64,000 nucleotides of DNA from Halocynthiibacter styelae (GCF_016123485.1 NZ_JADCKQ010000001.1:124001-188000), one strand, 5' to 3'. Positions 19,751-29,226 are shown, counted from the stretch's first letter. Translations and numbers: made by a program. Notes: generated by a model not told the origin, from the sequence alone.

Positions 19751-20923
19751 ATGGTCAGATCAACAGAAACAGGTACGCCTGATGTTGCTGAACTTCCTGG
19801 CTGGGTTCCCGGTGCGGCGAAGAACTATCTTCTGCACACGGAAACCGGTCTTCCGATCCGCGCTCTGGCCCGTGAAAACGGCTGTCATGCCTCGACCATC
19901 CTGCGCCAGGTGCGTCGTTTTGAAAACCTTCGGGACGATGTTCTGATTGATGAGGCGCTGTGTCAGCTGAGCCAGAAATATTTTCAGGTATCCCGCTCTT
20001 CTGCTGAGCATTCTAAAAAGGATATCGCGACCATGAAACTTCCCACCTCAAAAGCTGCGCAACTGCGTGAACAAGCCCCAGACGTCAGCCGGGGTGCACT
20101 TGTGCGCCAGGAAAAAGAAGAACGCAATGCGCTGACGCGTATGGCGGAAAGTGGTGCAATCCTTGTGGTGGCCGGCGATCTTGAGAAGGCTGTTGTTGTG
20201 CGCAATCTTAGCGGGGGGAAATCTGTGCGCACCGCGGTGATTGACCGGGAAACCGCAAGTTCGCTTGCGCTGAAAGACTGGATCAATTGCACGGGCAAGG
20301 GCAAGATCACACAGTATAAGATCACAGGTGCCGGGCGGTCTGCGCTGAAGCGGATGATTTCAGGCGATCCGGGGCAGCCTGGTTTTAATGATATGCAGGC
20401 GGCCTTTGGGGATCAGCACCGGATCTGGGGTGAAAAACAGCTGGCCAGCGGGTGTGAAGACGAAAAACCGCGCCGGATGCGCTATAATATCGCGGAAAGC
20501 CCGCTGGCAGGTCTGGCGCGGCGTCGGGACAAAAGCGGCAAGCCCTTTCTGACGGACGATCTTGTGCATGTGGGCGAACGTCTGCGCGAGGATTTTGAAC
20601 TGGCGCAGATGGGGCCACGTGTGGCGCAGAACTGGGAACGGTTCCTGACAGGGGGCGGCCGTGGCAGTTTTGCAGCGGACAGCGGTGTCGGTCATGGCCC
20701 GGATGAAGCGCGCCGCCGGGTGTCTGGCGCGCTGGAACATCTGGGACCGGGCCTGGGCGATGTGGTTCTGCGGTGCTGTTGTTATCTGGAAGGTATGGAG
20801 GCCGCGGAAAAACGCATGGGCTGGTCCGCGCGGTCCGGTAAAATCGTGTTGCGGATCGCGTTGCAACGGCTGAAACGTTATTATGATGAAACCCACGGAA
20901 AATTCGGCCCGATGATCGGATAA
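19751..20923 (+). CDS. GafA-like DUF6456 helix-turn-helix regulator
   Basis: Predicted DNA-binding regulator of 390 residues. The N-terminus holds a helix-turn-helix (LPIRALARENGCHASTILRQVRRFE, about residues 35-60). A long linker region follows, and the C-terminal DUF6456 domain spans roughly 240-385, including SPLAGLARRRDKSGKPFL, AGERLREDFELAQMGPRV-like sequence, and MGWSARSGKIVLRIALQRLK. This two-part build corresponds to GafA, the direct activator of the gene transfer agent in Rhodobacter capsulatus (GafY plus GafZ in Caulobacter). ATG 19751 has AAGGGGG upstream; the longer frame begins at TTG 19700. No gene transfer agent structural genes are in the window. The family assignment is from recognition, not from a search. 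Confidence 0.7.
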   Translation: MVRSTETGTPDVAELPGWVPGAAKNYLLHTETGLPIRALARENGCHASTILRQVRRFENLRDDVLIDEALCQLSQKYFQVSRSSAEHSKKDIATMKLPTSKAAQLREQAPDVSRGALVRQEKEERNALTRMAESGAILVVAGDLEKAVVVRNLSGGKSVRTAVIDRETASSLALKDWINCTGKGKITQYKITGAGRSALKRMISGDPGQPGFNDMQAAFGDQHRIWGEKQLASGCEDEKPRRMRYNIAESPLAGLARRRDKSGKPFLTDDLVHVGERLREDFELAQMGPRVAQNWERFLTGGGRGSFAADSGVGHGPDEARRRVSGALEHLGPGLGDVVLRCCCYLEGMEAAEKRMGWSARSGKIVLRIALQRLKRYYDETHGKFGPMIG

Positions 20924-20925
20924 AT

Positions 20926-20953
20926 AAAAGGCCCGCACACTGGCGGGCCTTTT
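20926..20953. terminator. Bidirectional terminator between gafA-like and peroxiredoxin genes
   Basis: Arms AAAAGGCCCGC (20926-20936) and GCGGGCCTTTT (20943-20953) with a six-base loop. The A and T tracts on either side allow it to serve both convergent genes. Confidence 0.9.
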
Positions 20954-20972
20954 CTATTGAATGAACAAAAGC

Positions 20973-21506
20973 TTATGCGCTTTCTTTCAGCCAGTTCAGA
21001 ACAGTTTCAGGGGAGGATTCACCATATGGATCTTCGCCGTGGTTGTCGGCAAGGCCTGGCTCTTCGAACCATGCTTCTACAACGCCGTCGTTGATGACAG
21101 CGGCATAACGCCAGGAGCGCATGCCAAAGCCCAGGTTGCTTTTCTCAACCAGCATGCCCATTTTGCGGGTGAATTCGCCACAGCCGTCAGGAATGACGTC
21201 AACATTTGCGATCTTCTGGTCCTGCGCCCATTTGTTCATCACAAAGCTGTCGTTCACGGACATGCAGTAGATGCCGTCGATGCCCTGTGCCTGGAAATCA
21301 GCAAAGCCGTTTTCATAGCCTGGCAGCTGGTAAGTAGAGCAGGTCGGGGTGAATGCACCTGGCAGGGAGAACAGCACAACGCGCTTACCTTTAAAGTAGT
21401 CAGCGGTGGTTTTGTCTTCCCAGCGGAACGGGTTGTCGCCGCCAATGGCTTCGTCACGTACGCGGGTTTTGAAGGTCACTTCTGGCAGTTGTTGTCCGGA
21501 TTTCAT
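20973..21506 (-). CDS. Peroxiredoxin (Prx5 type)
   Basis: Thiol peroxidase of 177 residues that reduces hydrogen peroxide and organic peroxides. The peroxidatic cysteine is Cys56 in the canonical LPGAFTPTCS, with the catalytic-pocket Arg in GMRSWRYAAV. The length, the segment SVNDSFVMNKWAQDQ and the HGEDPYGESSPETVL C-terminus fit the Prx5 (AhpC/TSA redoxin) group. No glutaredoxin domain is fused, so an external reductant is needed. Two further cysteines (in GIYCMSV and DGCGEF) could act as resolving residues, but this cannot be decided from sequence. It is transcribed alone, convergent with the GafA-like gene and divergent from lipA. Confidence 0.9.
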   Translation of the reverse strand: MKSGQQLPEVTFKTRVRDEAIGGDNPFRWEDKTTADYFKGKRVVLFSLPGAFTPTCSTYQLPGYENGFADFQAQGIDGIYCMSVNDSFVMNKWAQDQKIANVDVIPDGCGEFTRKMGMLVEKSNLGFGMRSWRYAAVINDGVVEAWFEEPGLADNHGEDPYGESSPETVLNWLKESA

Positions 21507-21691
21507 CGGAAACTCCTATGTAATTGTTAAGGTCTGGCGAGAGCTGACCATATGTTTCGCGAAGCTACTTAAAACGATTCTAAGTGTCGTTCAATCGCCT
21601 CTGTGCCGCAGGGGGTTAATCTTTGCGCGGCCTCTGGTAAATCTGGCAGATCTTCGCTACCTGTTAGGGAAGCCCTGTAAGGATGCCAGAT

Positions 21692-22642
21692 ATGCGTGAT
21701 CTCAAAATTCCGGCCGAACGCCACCCCGAAAAAGCCAAAAACCCCGACAGTGTGCGGTTGAAAAAGCCGGATTGGATCCGGGTCAAAGCACCGGGTGGCA
21801 AAGGCTATGCGGATACCCATAAGATCATGCGTGACAATGGCCTGGTGACCGTTTGTGAAGAAGCAGGCTGCCCCAACGTTGGTGAATGCTGGTCGCAGGG
21901 TCATGCCACTATGATGATCATGGGTGAGGTCTGCACGCGGGCCTGTACCTTCTGTAATATTGCGACAGGCAAACCACCAGAGGCACTGGATGTGTTTGAA
22001 CCCGGGCGCGTGGCGTCTGCGGTGAAAAAGCTTGGCCTGAACCATGTGGTGATTACATCCGTGGACCGGGATGATGTGAAAGATGGGGGTGCCGAACATT
22101 TCGCCCAGACCATCCGGGCGGTGCGCCAGCAATCGCCAAGCACTACCATCGAAATTCTGACGCCGGATTTCATCCGCTGTGCGCCCGAAGCACTGGAAGT
22201 CGTTGTCGCGGCCAAACCCGATGTGTTTAACCACAACCTGGAAACCGTGCCTGGCCTGTATCCCGAGGTACGCCCTGGCGCGCGCTATTTCCATTCCCTG
22301 CGTCTGTTGCAGCGGGTGAAGGAACTGGACCCATCCATGTTCACCAAATCCGGCATTATGGTTGGTCTGGGCGAAGGCCGTCAGGCGGTTTTGCAGGTCA
22401 TGGAAGACATGCGCGCAGCTGACATTGATTTTCTGACTATCGGTCAATACCTGCAGCCAACGCCAAAGCATCACGCGGTCGATCGTTTCGTGACCCCGGA
22501 AGAGTTCAAATCCTATGAAACTGCAGCTTATGGCAAAGGGTTCCTGATGGTGTCCGCCACACCGCTGACCCGGTCCAGCTATCACGCCGGTGATGATTTT
22601 GCGCAATTGCGTACTGCACGTCTGGAAAAACTGGGGCTGTAA
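21692..22642 (+). CDS. lipA: Lipoyl synthase LipA
   Basis: Radical SAM enzyme that inserts two sulfur atoms into octanoylated lipoyl domains of the pyruvate and 2-oxoglutarate dehydrogenases and the glycine cleavage system. Both 4Fe-4S sites are visible: the auxiliary cluster ligands Cys55, Cys60 and Cys66 ([12 protein letters not shown]) and the radical SAM ligands Cys81, Cys85 and Cys88 (CTRACTFC). The C-terminal serine ligand is in TRSSYHA. The start at 21692 ([14 protein letters not shown]) is chosen because AAGG lies nine bases upstream; ATG 21683 is only two bases from it. A strong terminator follows. Confidence 0.96.
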   Translation: MRDLKIPAERHPEKAKNPDSVRLKKPDWIRVKAPGGKGYADTHKIMRDNGLVTVCEEAGCPNVGECWSQGHATMMIMGEVCTRACTFCNIATGKPPEALDVFEPGRVASAVKKLGLNHVVITSVDRDDVKDGGAEHFAQTIRAVRQQSPSTTIEILTPDFIRCAPEALEVVVAAKPDVFNHNLETVPGLYPEVRPGARYFHSLRLLQRVKELDPSMFTKSGIMVGLGEGRQAVLQVMEDMRAADIDFLTIGQYLQPTPKHHAVDRFVTPEEFKSYETAAYGKGFLMVSATPLTRSSYHAGDDFAQLRTARLEKLGL

Positions 22643-22670
22643 TCCCGACAGCTGAAAAATTACATCATGC

Positions 22671-22700
22671 AAAATCGCAGGACCTTCCTGCGATTTTTTT
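22671..22700 (+). terminator. Rho-independent terminator of lipA
   Basis: A 12-bp stem, AAAATCGCAGGA (22671-22682) with TCCTGCGATTTT (22686-22697), a three-base loop, and an uninterrupted run of seven Ts ending at 22700. Confidence 0.92.
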
Positions 22701-22814
22701 ATGCTATATTAAAATAGCGAAATACCCTATAATCCCGCCATTAATTTAAAGAGTTCTCTTGTTTGTTACTTCTGTCTTCAGGGCATCCTGATCAAATTAA
22801 ATAGAGGAATGAAC

Positions 22815-23744
22815 ATGCAAAAAATTATTGCATCAGCGTTGGTGATCGCAGGGGTAATCCCTTCGGCCAGTTTCGCACAAAGCCTGCCAGCAGGTTTCGA
22901 AATGTCGGGCTACATTGAATATTCGGATCTCAACGGCGACGGATTTGATGAAAACTTCGGCCGCATGGACGCAAATTTTGCCCATCATAATCTGATCGGG
23001 AATTTCGGTGTCTCACTTGGTATTGACGCGTTGCACGTCGACGGGAATACCCGCTCCGAACTCTATCCGGCGATAACATACAGCTTCGGCGATCACATGA
23101 TTTCTGCGGGTATGACCCGAAGCGTACTGGACAATGGGTATCTGCCAGAGCGTCAGATCCTGGGAAGTAGCCTGTTTGACCTGCAGTTGCCCGGTATTGG
23201 CGGCAGCTATATGAAACAGGTATTGCTCCAGTCCGGGGCAGGCGCAGACAATATTGGCCTGCGTTGGGATGGTGCCTTTGGTAATACAAAGGTTGGTGTA
23301 TCCTACAACAGTCTCTCAACTTCGGGATCGCCCTCAGTTGATGCGTTTGCGGTCGCTGTGCGTCACAGTATGCCTGGTCTGTCCAGCACAGGTGAGCTGG
23401 ATGCTTTTGCCGGTTTTGAGCGTATTGATGCCTCCGGTTCAGCTGTGGATGTCTGGACCATCGGGGTCGAAGGGCAGATCAATAAGTTCGGCTATGGTGT
23501 GAGCTTTGGTGATACAGACTTTTTCTCCGGCAACCATGTGCGCGGCTGGGTGGATTATGACATCACAGATCGCCTTGAGGTCAGTGCCGAAGTTCTGTCT
23601 CTGAATGATGGTTCAGGCAGCACTGTGTACAGCCTGGGTGCATCATATGAAATCTGGAACGGTTTCGTTGCTGAGGCCAACTACATCGATGATGATGATG
23701 GCAACACCAGCACGACCGAAATTTCTGTGCGCTACGAATTCTGA
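22815..23744 (+). CDS. Porin-like outer-membrane beta-barrel protein
   Basis: Predicted outer-membrane barrel of 309 residues. A signal peptide (MQKIIASALVIAGVIPSASFA, cut before QSLPAG) is followed by repeated amphipathic strands with Asp/Gly/Asn-rich turns, and the chain ends in VRYEF with terminal Phe. An acidic loop (YIDDDDGNTSTTE) near the end resembles calcium-binding loops of marine porins. The family resembles alphaproteobacterial general porins, but the exact class is not certain. ATG 22815 is preferred over 22809 because GAGGA (22804-22808) is then six bases away. It has its own promoter region and terminator. Confidence 0.75.
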   Translation: MQKIIASALVIAGVIPSASFAQSLPAGFEMSGYIEYSDLNGDGFDENFGRMDANFAHHNLIGNFGVSLGIDALHVDGNTRSELYPAITYSFGDHMISAGMTRSVLDNGYLPERQILGSSLFDLQLPGIGGSYMKQVLLQSGAGADNIGLRWDGAFGNTKVGVSYNSLSTSGSPSVDAFAVAVRHSMPGLSSTGELDAFAGFERIDASGSAVDVWTIGVEGQINKFGYGVSFGDTDFFSGNHVRGWVDYDITDRLEVSAEVLSLNDGSGSTVYSLGASYEIWNGFVAEANYIDDDDGNTSTTEISVRYEF

Positions 23745-23763
23745 TTTGCGCCAATTGAAACGC

Positions 23764-23796
23764 AAAAGCCGGCGGTGTGATCCCGCCGGCTTTTTT
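23764..23796. terminator. Bidirectional terminator between porin and hpt genes
   Basis: Arms AAAAGCCGGCGG (23764-23775) and CCGCCGGCTTTT (23783-23794) followed by more Ts; the matching A tract on the left lets it also serve hpt on the minus strand. Confidence 0.92.
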
Positions 23797-23815
23797 GTAT
23801 CAGGGTTTTATTGTT

Positions 23816-24358
23816 TCAGACGAAACGGACTTTACCGATATAGCCCAGGTTCCGGTTGCGTTGGGCATAGTCGATGCCATAGCCGACAACAAATTCATCC
23901 GGGATTTCAAAGCCGGTCCAGTCTGCTTTAATCTCAACTTCGCGACGTGACGGTTTGTCCAGCAGGGCGATTGTGCGCAGTTTTTGGGGTTTGCGGGTTT
24001 TCAGAAGCGCCGTCACATGTTTCAGGGTAAAGCCTGTGTCAACGATGTCCTCCACCAGCAGCACATCACGCCCGCCGATTTCACCACGCAGGTCTTTCAG
24101 AATGCGCACCTCGCGGGAGCTTTCCATGCCGTCGCCATAAGAAGACGCCTCAAGGAAATCCACCTCTACCGGCAGGTCCAGTTCGCGCACCAGATCCGCA
24201 ATAAAAACAAAGGATCCGCGCAGCAGACCAACCACCACCAGTTTATCCGTGTCGCTGAATTCCTCTTTAATTTCACAGGCCAGATCTTCGATCCGGGCAG
24301 CGATGGATTTGGCAGAGATCATCTGATCGATGACATATTCAGGGCCTGGCTTGCTCAC
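23816..24358 (-). CDS. hpt: Hypoxanthine phosphoribosyltransferase
   Basis: Salvages hypoxanthine (and guanine) to IMP/GMP using PRPP. The 180-residue protein has the PRPP-binding motif [14 protein letters not shown], the active-site loop region [12 protein letters not shown], and the C-terminal [20 protein letters not shown] of the family. The start is taken as GTG 24358, which has GGAAGG at a good distance and gives the normal length. The open frame runs to a TTG at 24427 and would add 23 unsupported residues. Together with guaB and guaA this places three purine nucleotide genes in the first 25 kb, though none are in one operon. Confidence 0.93.
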   Translation of the reverse strand: MSKPGPEYVIDQMISAKSIAARIEDLACEIKEEFSDTDKLVVVGLLRGSFVFIADLVRELDLPVEVDFLEASSYGDGMESSREVRILKDLRGEIGGRDVLLVEDIVDTGFTLKHVTALLKTRKPQKLRTIALLDKPSRREVEIKADWTGFEIPDEFVVGYGIDYAQRNRNLGYIGKVRFV

Positions 24359-24528
24359 AGGGTGTCCTTCCGGGGTGCTGGCGTTAATGTCCGCTGCTTC
24401 GTAAACAGTGAGGCGGGCAGGGGTCAAGCGTTCTCCCTGATCATCTGGTCAAAGACGCCGGATAACAACAGTGCGATTGCGTCGATTTTGCCCTGGCATA
24501 TTTTCAGGCAGCGCATTAAATACGCGCC

Positions 24529-24978
24529 ATGCCAAAGCACAGTGATACAAGAAACCTGCCTTACACCGCGCAACAGATGTATGATCTGGTGGCGGATGTC
24601 GGGTCTTATCCGAAATTCCTGCCCTGGTGTTCCGCCGCGCGCATCCGGTCACGCAAACCCATTACTGGCGAAAACGCCGAGGTGATGGAAGCGGATCTGG
24701 TGATTTCCTTTAAGGTGTTCCGGGAACGCTTTGGCAGCCGCGTGCATCTCTGGCCGGATCGTGACCGCATAGAGATGGAATATCTCGACGGGCCGTTCAA
24801 ATACCTGAAATCCTGGTGGCAGTTTACCGATCTGGATCAGGGCGGCTGCAAGGTTGAATTCTTTGTGGATTTTGAATTCAAAAACATGGTTTTGCAGAAA
24901 CTGATTGGCGTGGTCTTTAATGAGGCCATGCAGCGTATTGTACGCGCCTATGAACTCCGTGCGGCAGAGCTTTATTAA
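24529..24978 (+). CDS. RatA/COQ10-family START-fold protein
   Basis: A 149-residue protein of the polyketide cyclase/START superfamily, as in COQ10 (ubiquinone binding, needed for efficient respiration) and E. coli RatA. Typical segments are YTAQQMYDLVADVGSYPKFLPWC at the N-terminus, SRVHLWPDRDRIEMEYLDGPFKYL in the middle and FNEAMQRIVRAYELRA at the end. In alphaproteobacteria a COQ10-like role in respiratory-quinone handling is more likely than a toxin role; this is inference from the family. It lies 50 bases before modA on the same strand. Confidence 0.85.
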   Translation: MPKHSDTRNLPYTAQQMYDLVADVGSYPKFLPWCSAARIRSRKPITGENAEVMEADLVISFKVFRERFGSRVHLWPDRDRIEMEYLDGPFKYLKSWWQFTDLDQGGCKVEFFVDFEFKNMVLQKLIGVVFNEAMQRIVRAYELRAAELY

Positions 24979-25027
24979 TCCGTTGGACCGGCTTGCATTC
25001 ACGTCAGCAGCGGTGCTTTATGCCACT

Positions 25028-25771
25028 ATGAAACACAGCTTTCAGATGACACGCCGCCTGCTTTTGGCGCTGCCTTTGCTTATGGCAGCAGGGTCCGCCA
25101 TGGCGGAAGAACGGGCTTTGCGTGTGGCTGTGGCATCGAATTTCCTTAACGCCGCCCGGGGGCTGTCAGAACTGCATGAACTGAGGACCGGGCAGCGCGT
25201 GATCCTGATCAATGGGTCTTCCGGCACGCTGTTCGCCCAGATCGCCAATGGTGCGCCGGTGGATCTGTTTCTGTCCGCCGATCATGAGCGCCCGCAACGA
25301 CTTACTGATCTGGGACTGGCCCCGGAACCACAGGCTTACGCCCAGGGCGAACTTGTGCTTCTGCACCGTGCATGGGGTGGCCTTGATGACCTTGCGGATC
25401 AGCGCATCGCCATCGCCGACCCGGATGTTGCACCCTATGGGCAGGCAGCATTGCGCGTTCTTGAGGTTCTGAACATCACGCCTGAAACGGCTGGTCTTGT
25501 CTCTGGTGCCAATGTTTCCGCCGCTGCGGGGCTCTTTGCGTCCGGTAACGTGGATTTTGCCCTGGTCTCCCGCTCTGTTGCGAAAGAGGTTAAGGGATTG
25601 CACCCTGACTCTGTGCTCACGACATTGCCTGCACCTGAAAACGAAGTTCTGCAATTTGCCGCGCTGATCTCACCAGACGCGCAGGCTTTTCTGGACCTGA
25701 TCCTGTCTGATGAGGGCACGTTCCTTCTTAAACTCAATGGCTATCAGCCGGTGCAGGAGGCCACGGAATGA
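25028..25771 (+). CDS. modA: Molybdate ABC transporter substrate-binding protein ModA
   Basis: Periplasmic molybdate/tungstate-binding protein of 247 residues. A signal peptide follows MKHSFQMTRR and ends near AGSAMA. Ligand-site segments are VASNFLNAARGL at the N-terminus, INGSSGTLFAQIANGAPVDLFLSA and GANVSAAAGLFASGNVDFALV. The start at 25028 gives a normal signal peptide; the open frame further upstream overlaps the preceding gene. The stop overlaps modB as ATGA (25768-25771). Molybdate is needed for molybdopterin enzymes; no modE-type regulator is adjacent. Confidence 0.93.
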   Translation: MKHSFQMTRRLLLALPLLMAAGSAMAEERALRVAVASNFLNAARGLSELHELRTGQRVILINGSSGTLFAQIANGAPVDLFLSADHERPQRLTDLGLAPEPQAYAQGELVLLHRAWGGLDDLADQRIAIADPDVAPYGQAALRVLEVLNITPETAGLVSGANVSAAAGLFASGNVDFALVSRSVAKEVKGLHPDSVLTTLPAPENEVLQFAALISPDAQAFLDLILSDEGTFLLKLNGYQPVQEATE

Positions 25772-26442
25772 ATGTGGCATTCTCTGAGGTCTGGCCCGCG
25801 ATTTCCCTGACCCTGCGGCTGGCCTTTTTCAGCACGCTGATCCTGATGGTGATCGCAACGCCGCTGGCCTGGTGGCTGACGGTGACGCGCCTGCGCATCC
25901 GGCCGCTGGTTGAGGCCATCGTCACCCTGCCACTGGTTCTGCCGCCAACCGTCATCGGGTTCTACCTGCTGGTGTTCATGAACCCGACGGCACCATTGGG
26001 GCGCGGCTGGGTCGCGCTGACAGGGGAAACTCTGGCCTTTTCATTCTCAGGCCTTTTGCTGGCCTCTGTGATTTATTCCCTGCCTTTCGCCGTACAGCCC
26101 CTGCGCACGGCTTTTCAGACCGTGGGTCTTGCCCCACGCGAAGTCGCAACCACCCTGGGCGCATCCCCTTTGCGGGCCTTTGTATCTGTCGTGCTGCCCC
26201 TGTCAAAACGCGGGTTTATCTCAGCTGCGGTCCTTAGTTTTGCGCATACCCTGGGGGAGTTTGGCATTGTCCTCATGGTCGGCGGCAATATCCCCGGCGA
26301 AACCCGTGTCATTTCGATTGAGATCTTCAACCGTGTTGAAACGCTGGATTACAGCGGTGCGTATCTTCTGTCCTTTGGTCTGCTGATTGCCTCTTTCCTT
26401 GCGCTGACTCTGACCTATTTTCTGGGACGAGAGCGGCGCTGA
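25768..26442 (+). CDS. modB: Molybdate ABC transporter permease ModB
   Basis: Inner-membrane permease of the molybdate importer, 224 residues with five to six predicted helices. The EAA loop is clear (TLGASPLRAFVSVVLPLSKRG), and the family segment AHTLGEFGIVLMVGGNIPGETR is present in full. The start codon lies within the modA stop and the stop TGA shares its last base with the modC start (TGATG at 26440-26444), so modABC are translationally coupled. Confidence 0.96.
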   Translation: MNVAFSEVWPAISLTLRLAFFSTLILMVIATPLAWWLTVTRLRIRPLVEAIVTLPLVLPPTVIGFYLLVFMNPTAPLGRGWVALTGETLAFSFSGLLLASVIYSLPFAVQPLRTAFQTVGLAPREVATTLGASPLRAFVSVVLPLSKRGFISAAVLSFAHTLGEFGIVLMVGGNIPGETRVISIEIFNRVETLDYSGAYLLSFGLLIASFLALTLTYFLGRERR

Positions 26443-27416
26443 TGGATATGTTGAACGTCGATATTCGCCTCAGCCGGGCAGGGTTTGATCTGCAGATGGC
26501 CTGCGACATTCCCCTTACTGGCATCACAGCCTTGGTCGGCCGCAGTGCCAGCGGGAAATCAAGCCTGCTGCGCGCGATTGCCGGGCTGGATCCTTGTGAG
26601 GGGACAATCCGGTTTCGCGGGCAGGACTGGCAAGACGGGCGCAGGCAAAAAGTCATCGCCCGTAAGCGTCGCATCGGCTTTGTATTTCAGGACATCCGGC
26701 TGTTTGACCATATGTCCGTGCGCGAAAACATCACCTATGCGCAACGCTGGGGGCATGGCGAAACGATGGCTGGCCTGGCGATGCAGGAAATCCTTGATAT
26801 CCTGGACCTGGTCCCGCTTATGGATCGCCCGGCCACGGTGCTGTCTGGTGGTGAACGTCAGCGTGTTGCTCTGGCCCGCGCTCTTGCGGCCAGACCCGAA
26901 TTGCTTTTGCTGGATGAACCCCTGACAGGCCTGGATCCGCAGCAGAAAGACCGACTGATCCCCAGAATGCAGAAGGTGCTTGCACAGACGGGTTGCCCGG
27001 CGCTTTTTGTCAGTCACGACAAAGGCGAAGTCGCACGCCTGGCTGACCGCAGCTTCCAGGTGAATGCAGGCCGTATTTCCGGCCCGGTAGATGCGCTGCC
27101 CTGGCTGAAAGGCTATGTGCGCAAGAATGCTGAAGGGCAGGAACGCACCATTTCACAGCAGCCACAGGCTGGGGCGGATCCGGCTGTGGTCTTCCGGCTG
27201 CTGCCTGAACATATCCTGCTTACGATGAATGATCCCGGGCAACACAATGCAGATTTTTCTGCGCCAGTCCGGATTGCGGGTGAGAATGCGCAAAACACGC
27301 GGCTGGTTTTCGCGGATGGCCAGGAGATATCTGTAAGCCGTGAGGTGATGAACGGGGTGACTGTCGGGGCTGGAAGCACAATCTGGCTTACAGCTGGTCG
27401 GGTTGCAATTGGTTAA
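26442..27416 (+). CDS. modC: Molybdate ABC transporter ATP-binding protein ModC
   Basis: ATPase of the molybdate importer, 324 residues. Walker A is GRSASGKSS (about 32-40), the signature is LSGGERQRVALARA and Walker B is LLLLDEPLTGLDP. The last 80 residues form a MOP/TOBE domain that binds oxyanion and regulates transport (for instance ILLTMNDPG and NAQNTRLVFADGQEISVSRE). It is the last gene of the operon; an AT-rich stretch of about 670 bases follows with no clear terminator hairpin. Confidence 0.96.
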   Translation: MDMLNVDIRLSRAGFDLQMACDIPLTGITALVGRSASGKSSLLRAIAGLDPCEGTIRFRGQDWQDGRRQKVIARKRRIGFVFQDIRLFDHMSVRENITYAQRWGHGETMAGLAMQEILDILDLVPLMDRPATVLSGGERQRVALARALAARPELLLLDEPLTGLDPQQKDRLIPRMQKVLAQTGCPALFVSHDKGEVARLADRSFQVNAGRISGPVDALPWLKGYVRKNAEGQERTISQQPQAGADPAVVFRLLPEHILLTMNDPGQHNADFSAPVRIAGENAQNTRLVFADGQEISVSREVMNGVTVGAGSTIWLTAGRVAIG

Positions 27417-28088
27417 TATTCCAATTTGATTCGTTTTGAAAAGGGTAATTGTTTATAAAATCAACATCGTTACCGCTGTTATTCCTATTGTTGCGTGATT
27501 GTTCACAATGAATGTGTTGGTGGTTCCGCCCTGAACCTGTATTTTACGGCAGGTCCTGCGTCAGATTGCCCTGAACAATTTGAATTGTTTTTGATGTGCA
27601 GCCTGGTTGGAAATGTAAGGCCTGAAATTGCGGATCTGATCTGAGGTGATTTACTAAAATACCTTAATTACAAAGGTTTAAGGTTGCTCGATGTGACGGG
27701 AAGTGCCCATGACTTTGAAGGTGTCTGCAGAACCTTCAGATGCCGGACATTAAACAAATTACCGGCAATCTGTATCGGTACCACAAAAATCGGTTTTGTT
27801 TTTTTTTCTTTGTTTTTCGTCTCTTAACCCTCAGTATGTATTCATTCGATTTGAATGCGATCAGTTGCCCCGGGGGATTGGGGGCATATTTTAATATTCT
27901 GATTGTATTTAGGTTTGTACGGTAAGGCCGGTTCGTATCGTTTGAAGGTATGCAGTTCTGATGTGTTCTCGGAAGTGCAGGTAGGGCCTCTCTCTTAATT
28001 GTTTAACGTAATCTGCGCGGAAAAACCTGCGCTTAACCAATTGCGATCTGTCGTATTTTTAACAGTGAGCAAGAACAGGGTATACGGA
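27417..28088. other. AT-rich intergenic stretch between modC and the second Hint gene
   Basis: 672 bases visibly richer in A and T than the surroundings. It holds only short open frames, including one of 61 codons at 27740-27925 with no ribosome-binding site or coding character. I see no tRNA, terminator or clear repeat. It probably carries the promoter of the Hint-domain gene and may be a remnant of acquired DNA. Confidence 0.5.
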
Positions 28089-29204
28089 ATGGCCGATTTT
28101 ACGCTCGATTTCAGCGATACAGGCGCTGACGGGTCGACAACTTATACAGACGGAACAGACAGCGTTGATGTCACTGTATCCACGCCAACAAATGCTGGCC
28201 GCTCATTTTCTCTGAACGGGGATGCCTTAAAAAGCTCATCTGTTCAGGAACCCACATCAGCATTGATTACATTTGGTGAGAATGTTTCTGATGTCAGTTT
28301 TGAAATATTTGACGTGGATGCCGGGGCCGGGGCCTGGGATGATCAGATAACCGTGATCGCACGGGATGCTTTCGGCAACATCGTTCCGGTGACTTTTTCT
28401 GATCTGACGGCAAATCACGTTGTGTCCGGAAACAGCGTTGAAGCCGAAGGAAATGTCAGCCCGGGGGTCGAAGGTTCAGGGGCGCCGGATACGATCACCG
28501 TGACAATTCCCGGCCCGATCATGAGCATTGAGATCATTCATGACAATGGCGACGACTATTTCCGCGCAGGCGTTATTGGTGTTGGCCCGATTGATTTCGA
28601 ATTTGAGTCCGTTATTCCCTGTTTCACCCCTGGCACGCTTATCTGCACGCTTTCCGGGGAAGTTCCGGTTGAAACCCTGAAGGTCGGAGATCAGGTGATC
28701 ACACGTGACAATGGCGTACAGGAAATCCGCTGGATCGGATCGAAGACGCTGTGTGGGAAAAAGATTTCGGAACGTATGCAGCTGCGCCCTGTTGAAATCC
28801 AGGCGGGTAGCCTGGGCAAGGGCCTGCCGCAAAGGGATATGCTGTTAAGCCCAAATCATCGGGTTCTGATTTCGAATGAAGTCACAGCGCTGTACTTTGA
28901 AGAACACGAAGTTCTTGCGTCCTGCAAACATCTTGTGGGTCGTAAAGGCGTCAGCCGTGTCACCCCGGATGAGGTTACCTATATTCATTTTATGTTTGAT
29001 CAGCACGAAATTGTTCTGGCGGATGGGATCTGGACAGAAAGTTTCCAGCCCGGGGACTACACGTTAAGAGGTATTGATAACGCGCAGCGTCGGGAACTTT
29101 TTGAACTCTTTCCTGAACTGCAATCGGGGGATACTGCGGATGTCTATCCCGCCGCCCGCAAGGTTCTGAAAAAACACGAAGCAGTGCTGATTTCCCGCTG
29201 CTGA
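28089..29204 (+). CDS. Hint (hedgehog/intein) domain protein 2
   Basis: A 371-residue protein with an N-terminal beta-sandwich region (about 1-170; FTLDFSDTGADG, then FEIFDVDAGAGAWDDQITV and EIIHDNGDDYFRAGVIG) and a Hint_2-type domain starting at Cys178 in PCFTPGTLICTLSG. Hint block features are LKVGDQVITRDNG, IRWIGSKTL and LSPNHRVLI. The tail MFDQHEIVLADG, ESFQPGDYTL and RRELFELFPELQ matches that of the first Hint protein, while the N-terminal region does not. The N-terminal module resembles extracellular carbohydrate-binding or adhesin folds. The intein C-terminal His-Asn is missing. The start at 28089 is preferred because upstream sequence in frame is not protein-like. Confidence 0.75.
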   Translation: MADFTLDFSDTGADGSTTYTDGTDSVDVTVSTPTNAGRSFSLNGDALKSSSVQEPTSALITFGENVSDVSFEIFDVDAGAGAWDDQITVIARDAFGNIVPVTFSDLTANHVVSGNSVEAEGNVSPGVEGSGAPDTITVTIPGPIMSIEIIHDNGDDYFRAGVIGVGPIDFEFESVIPCFTPGTLICTLSGEVPVETLKVGDQVITRDNGVQEIRWIGSKTLCGKKISERMQLRPVEIQAGSLGKGLPQRDMLLSPNHRVLISNEVTALYFEEHEVLASCKHLVGRKGVSRVTPDEVTYIHFMFDQHEIVLADGIWTESFQPGDYTLRGIDNAQRRELFELFPELQSGDTADVYPAARKVLKKHEAVLISRC

Positions 29205-29226
29205 CACAATGTCTTAAAACAGTTGA

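Noticed and set aside
27740-27925. 61-codon frame in the AT-rich gap before the second Hint gene
   Set aside because: No ribosome-binding site, low-complexity Phe-rich product, no coding character.
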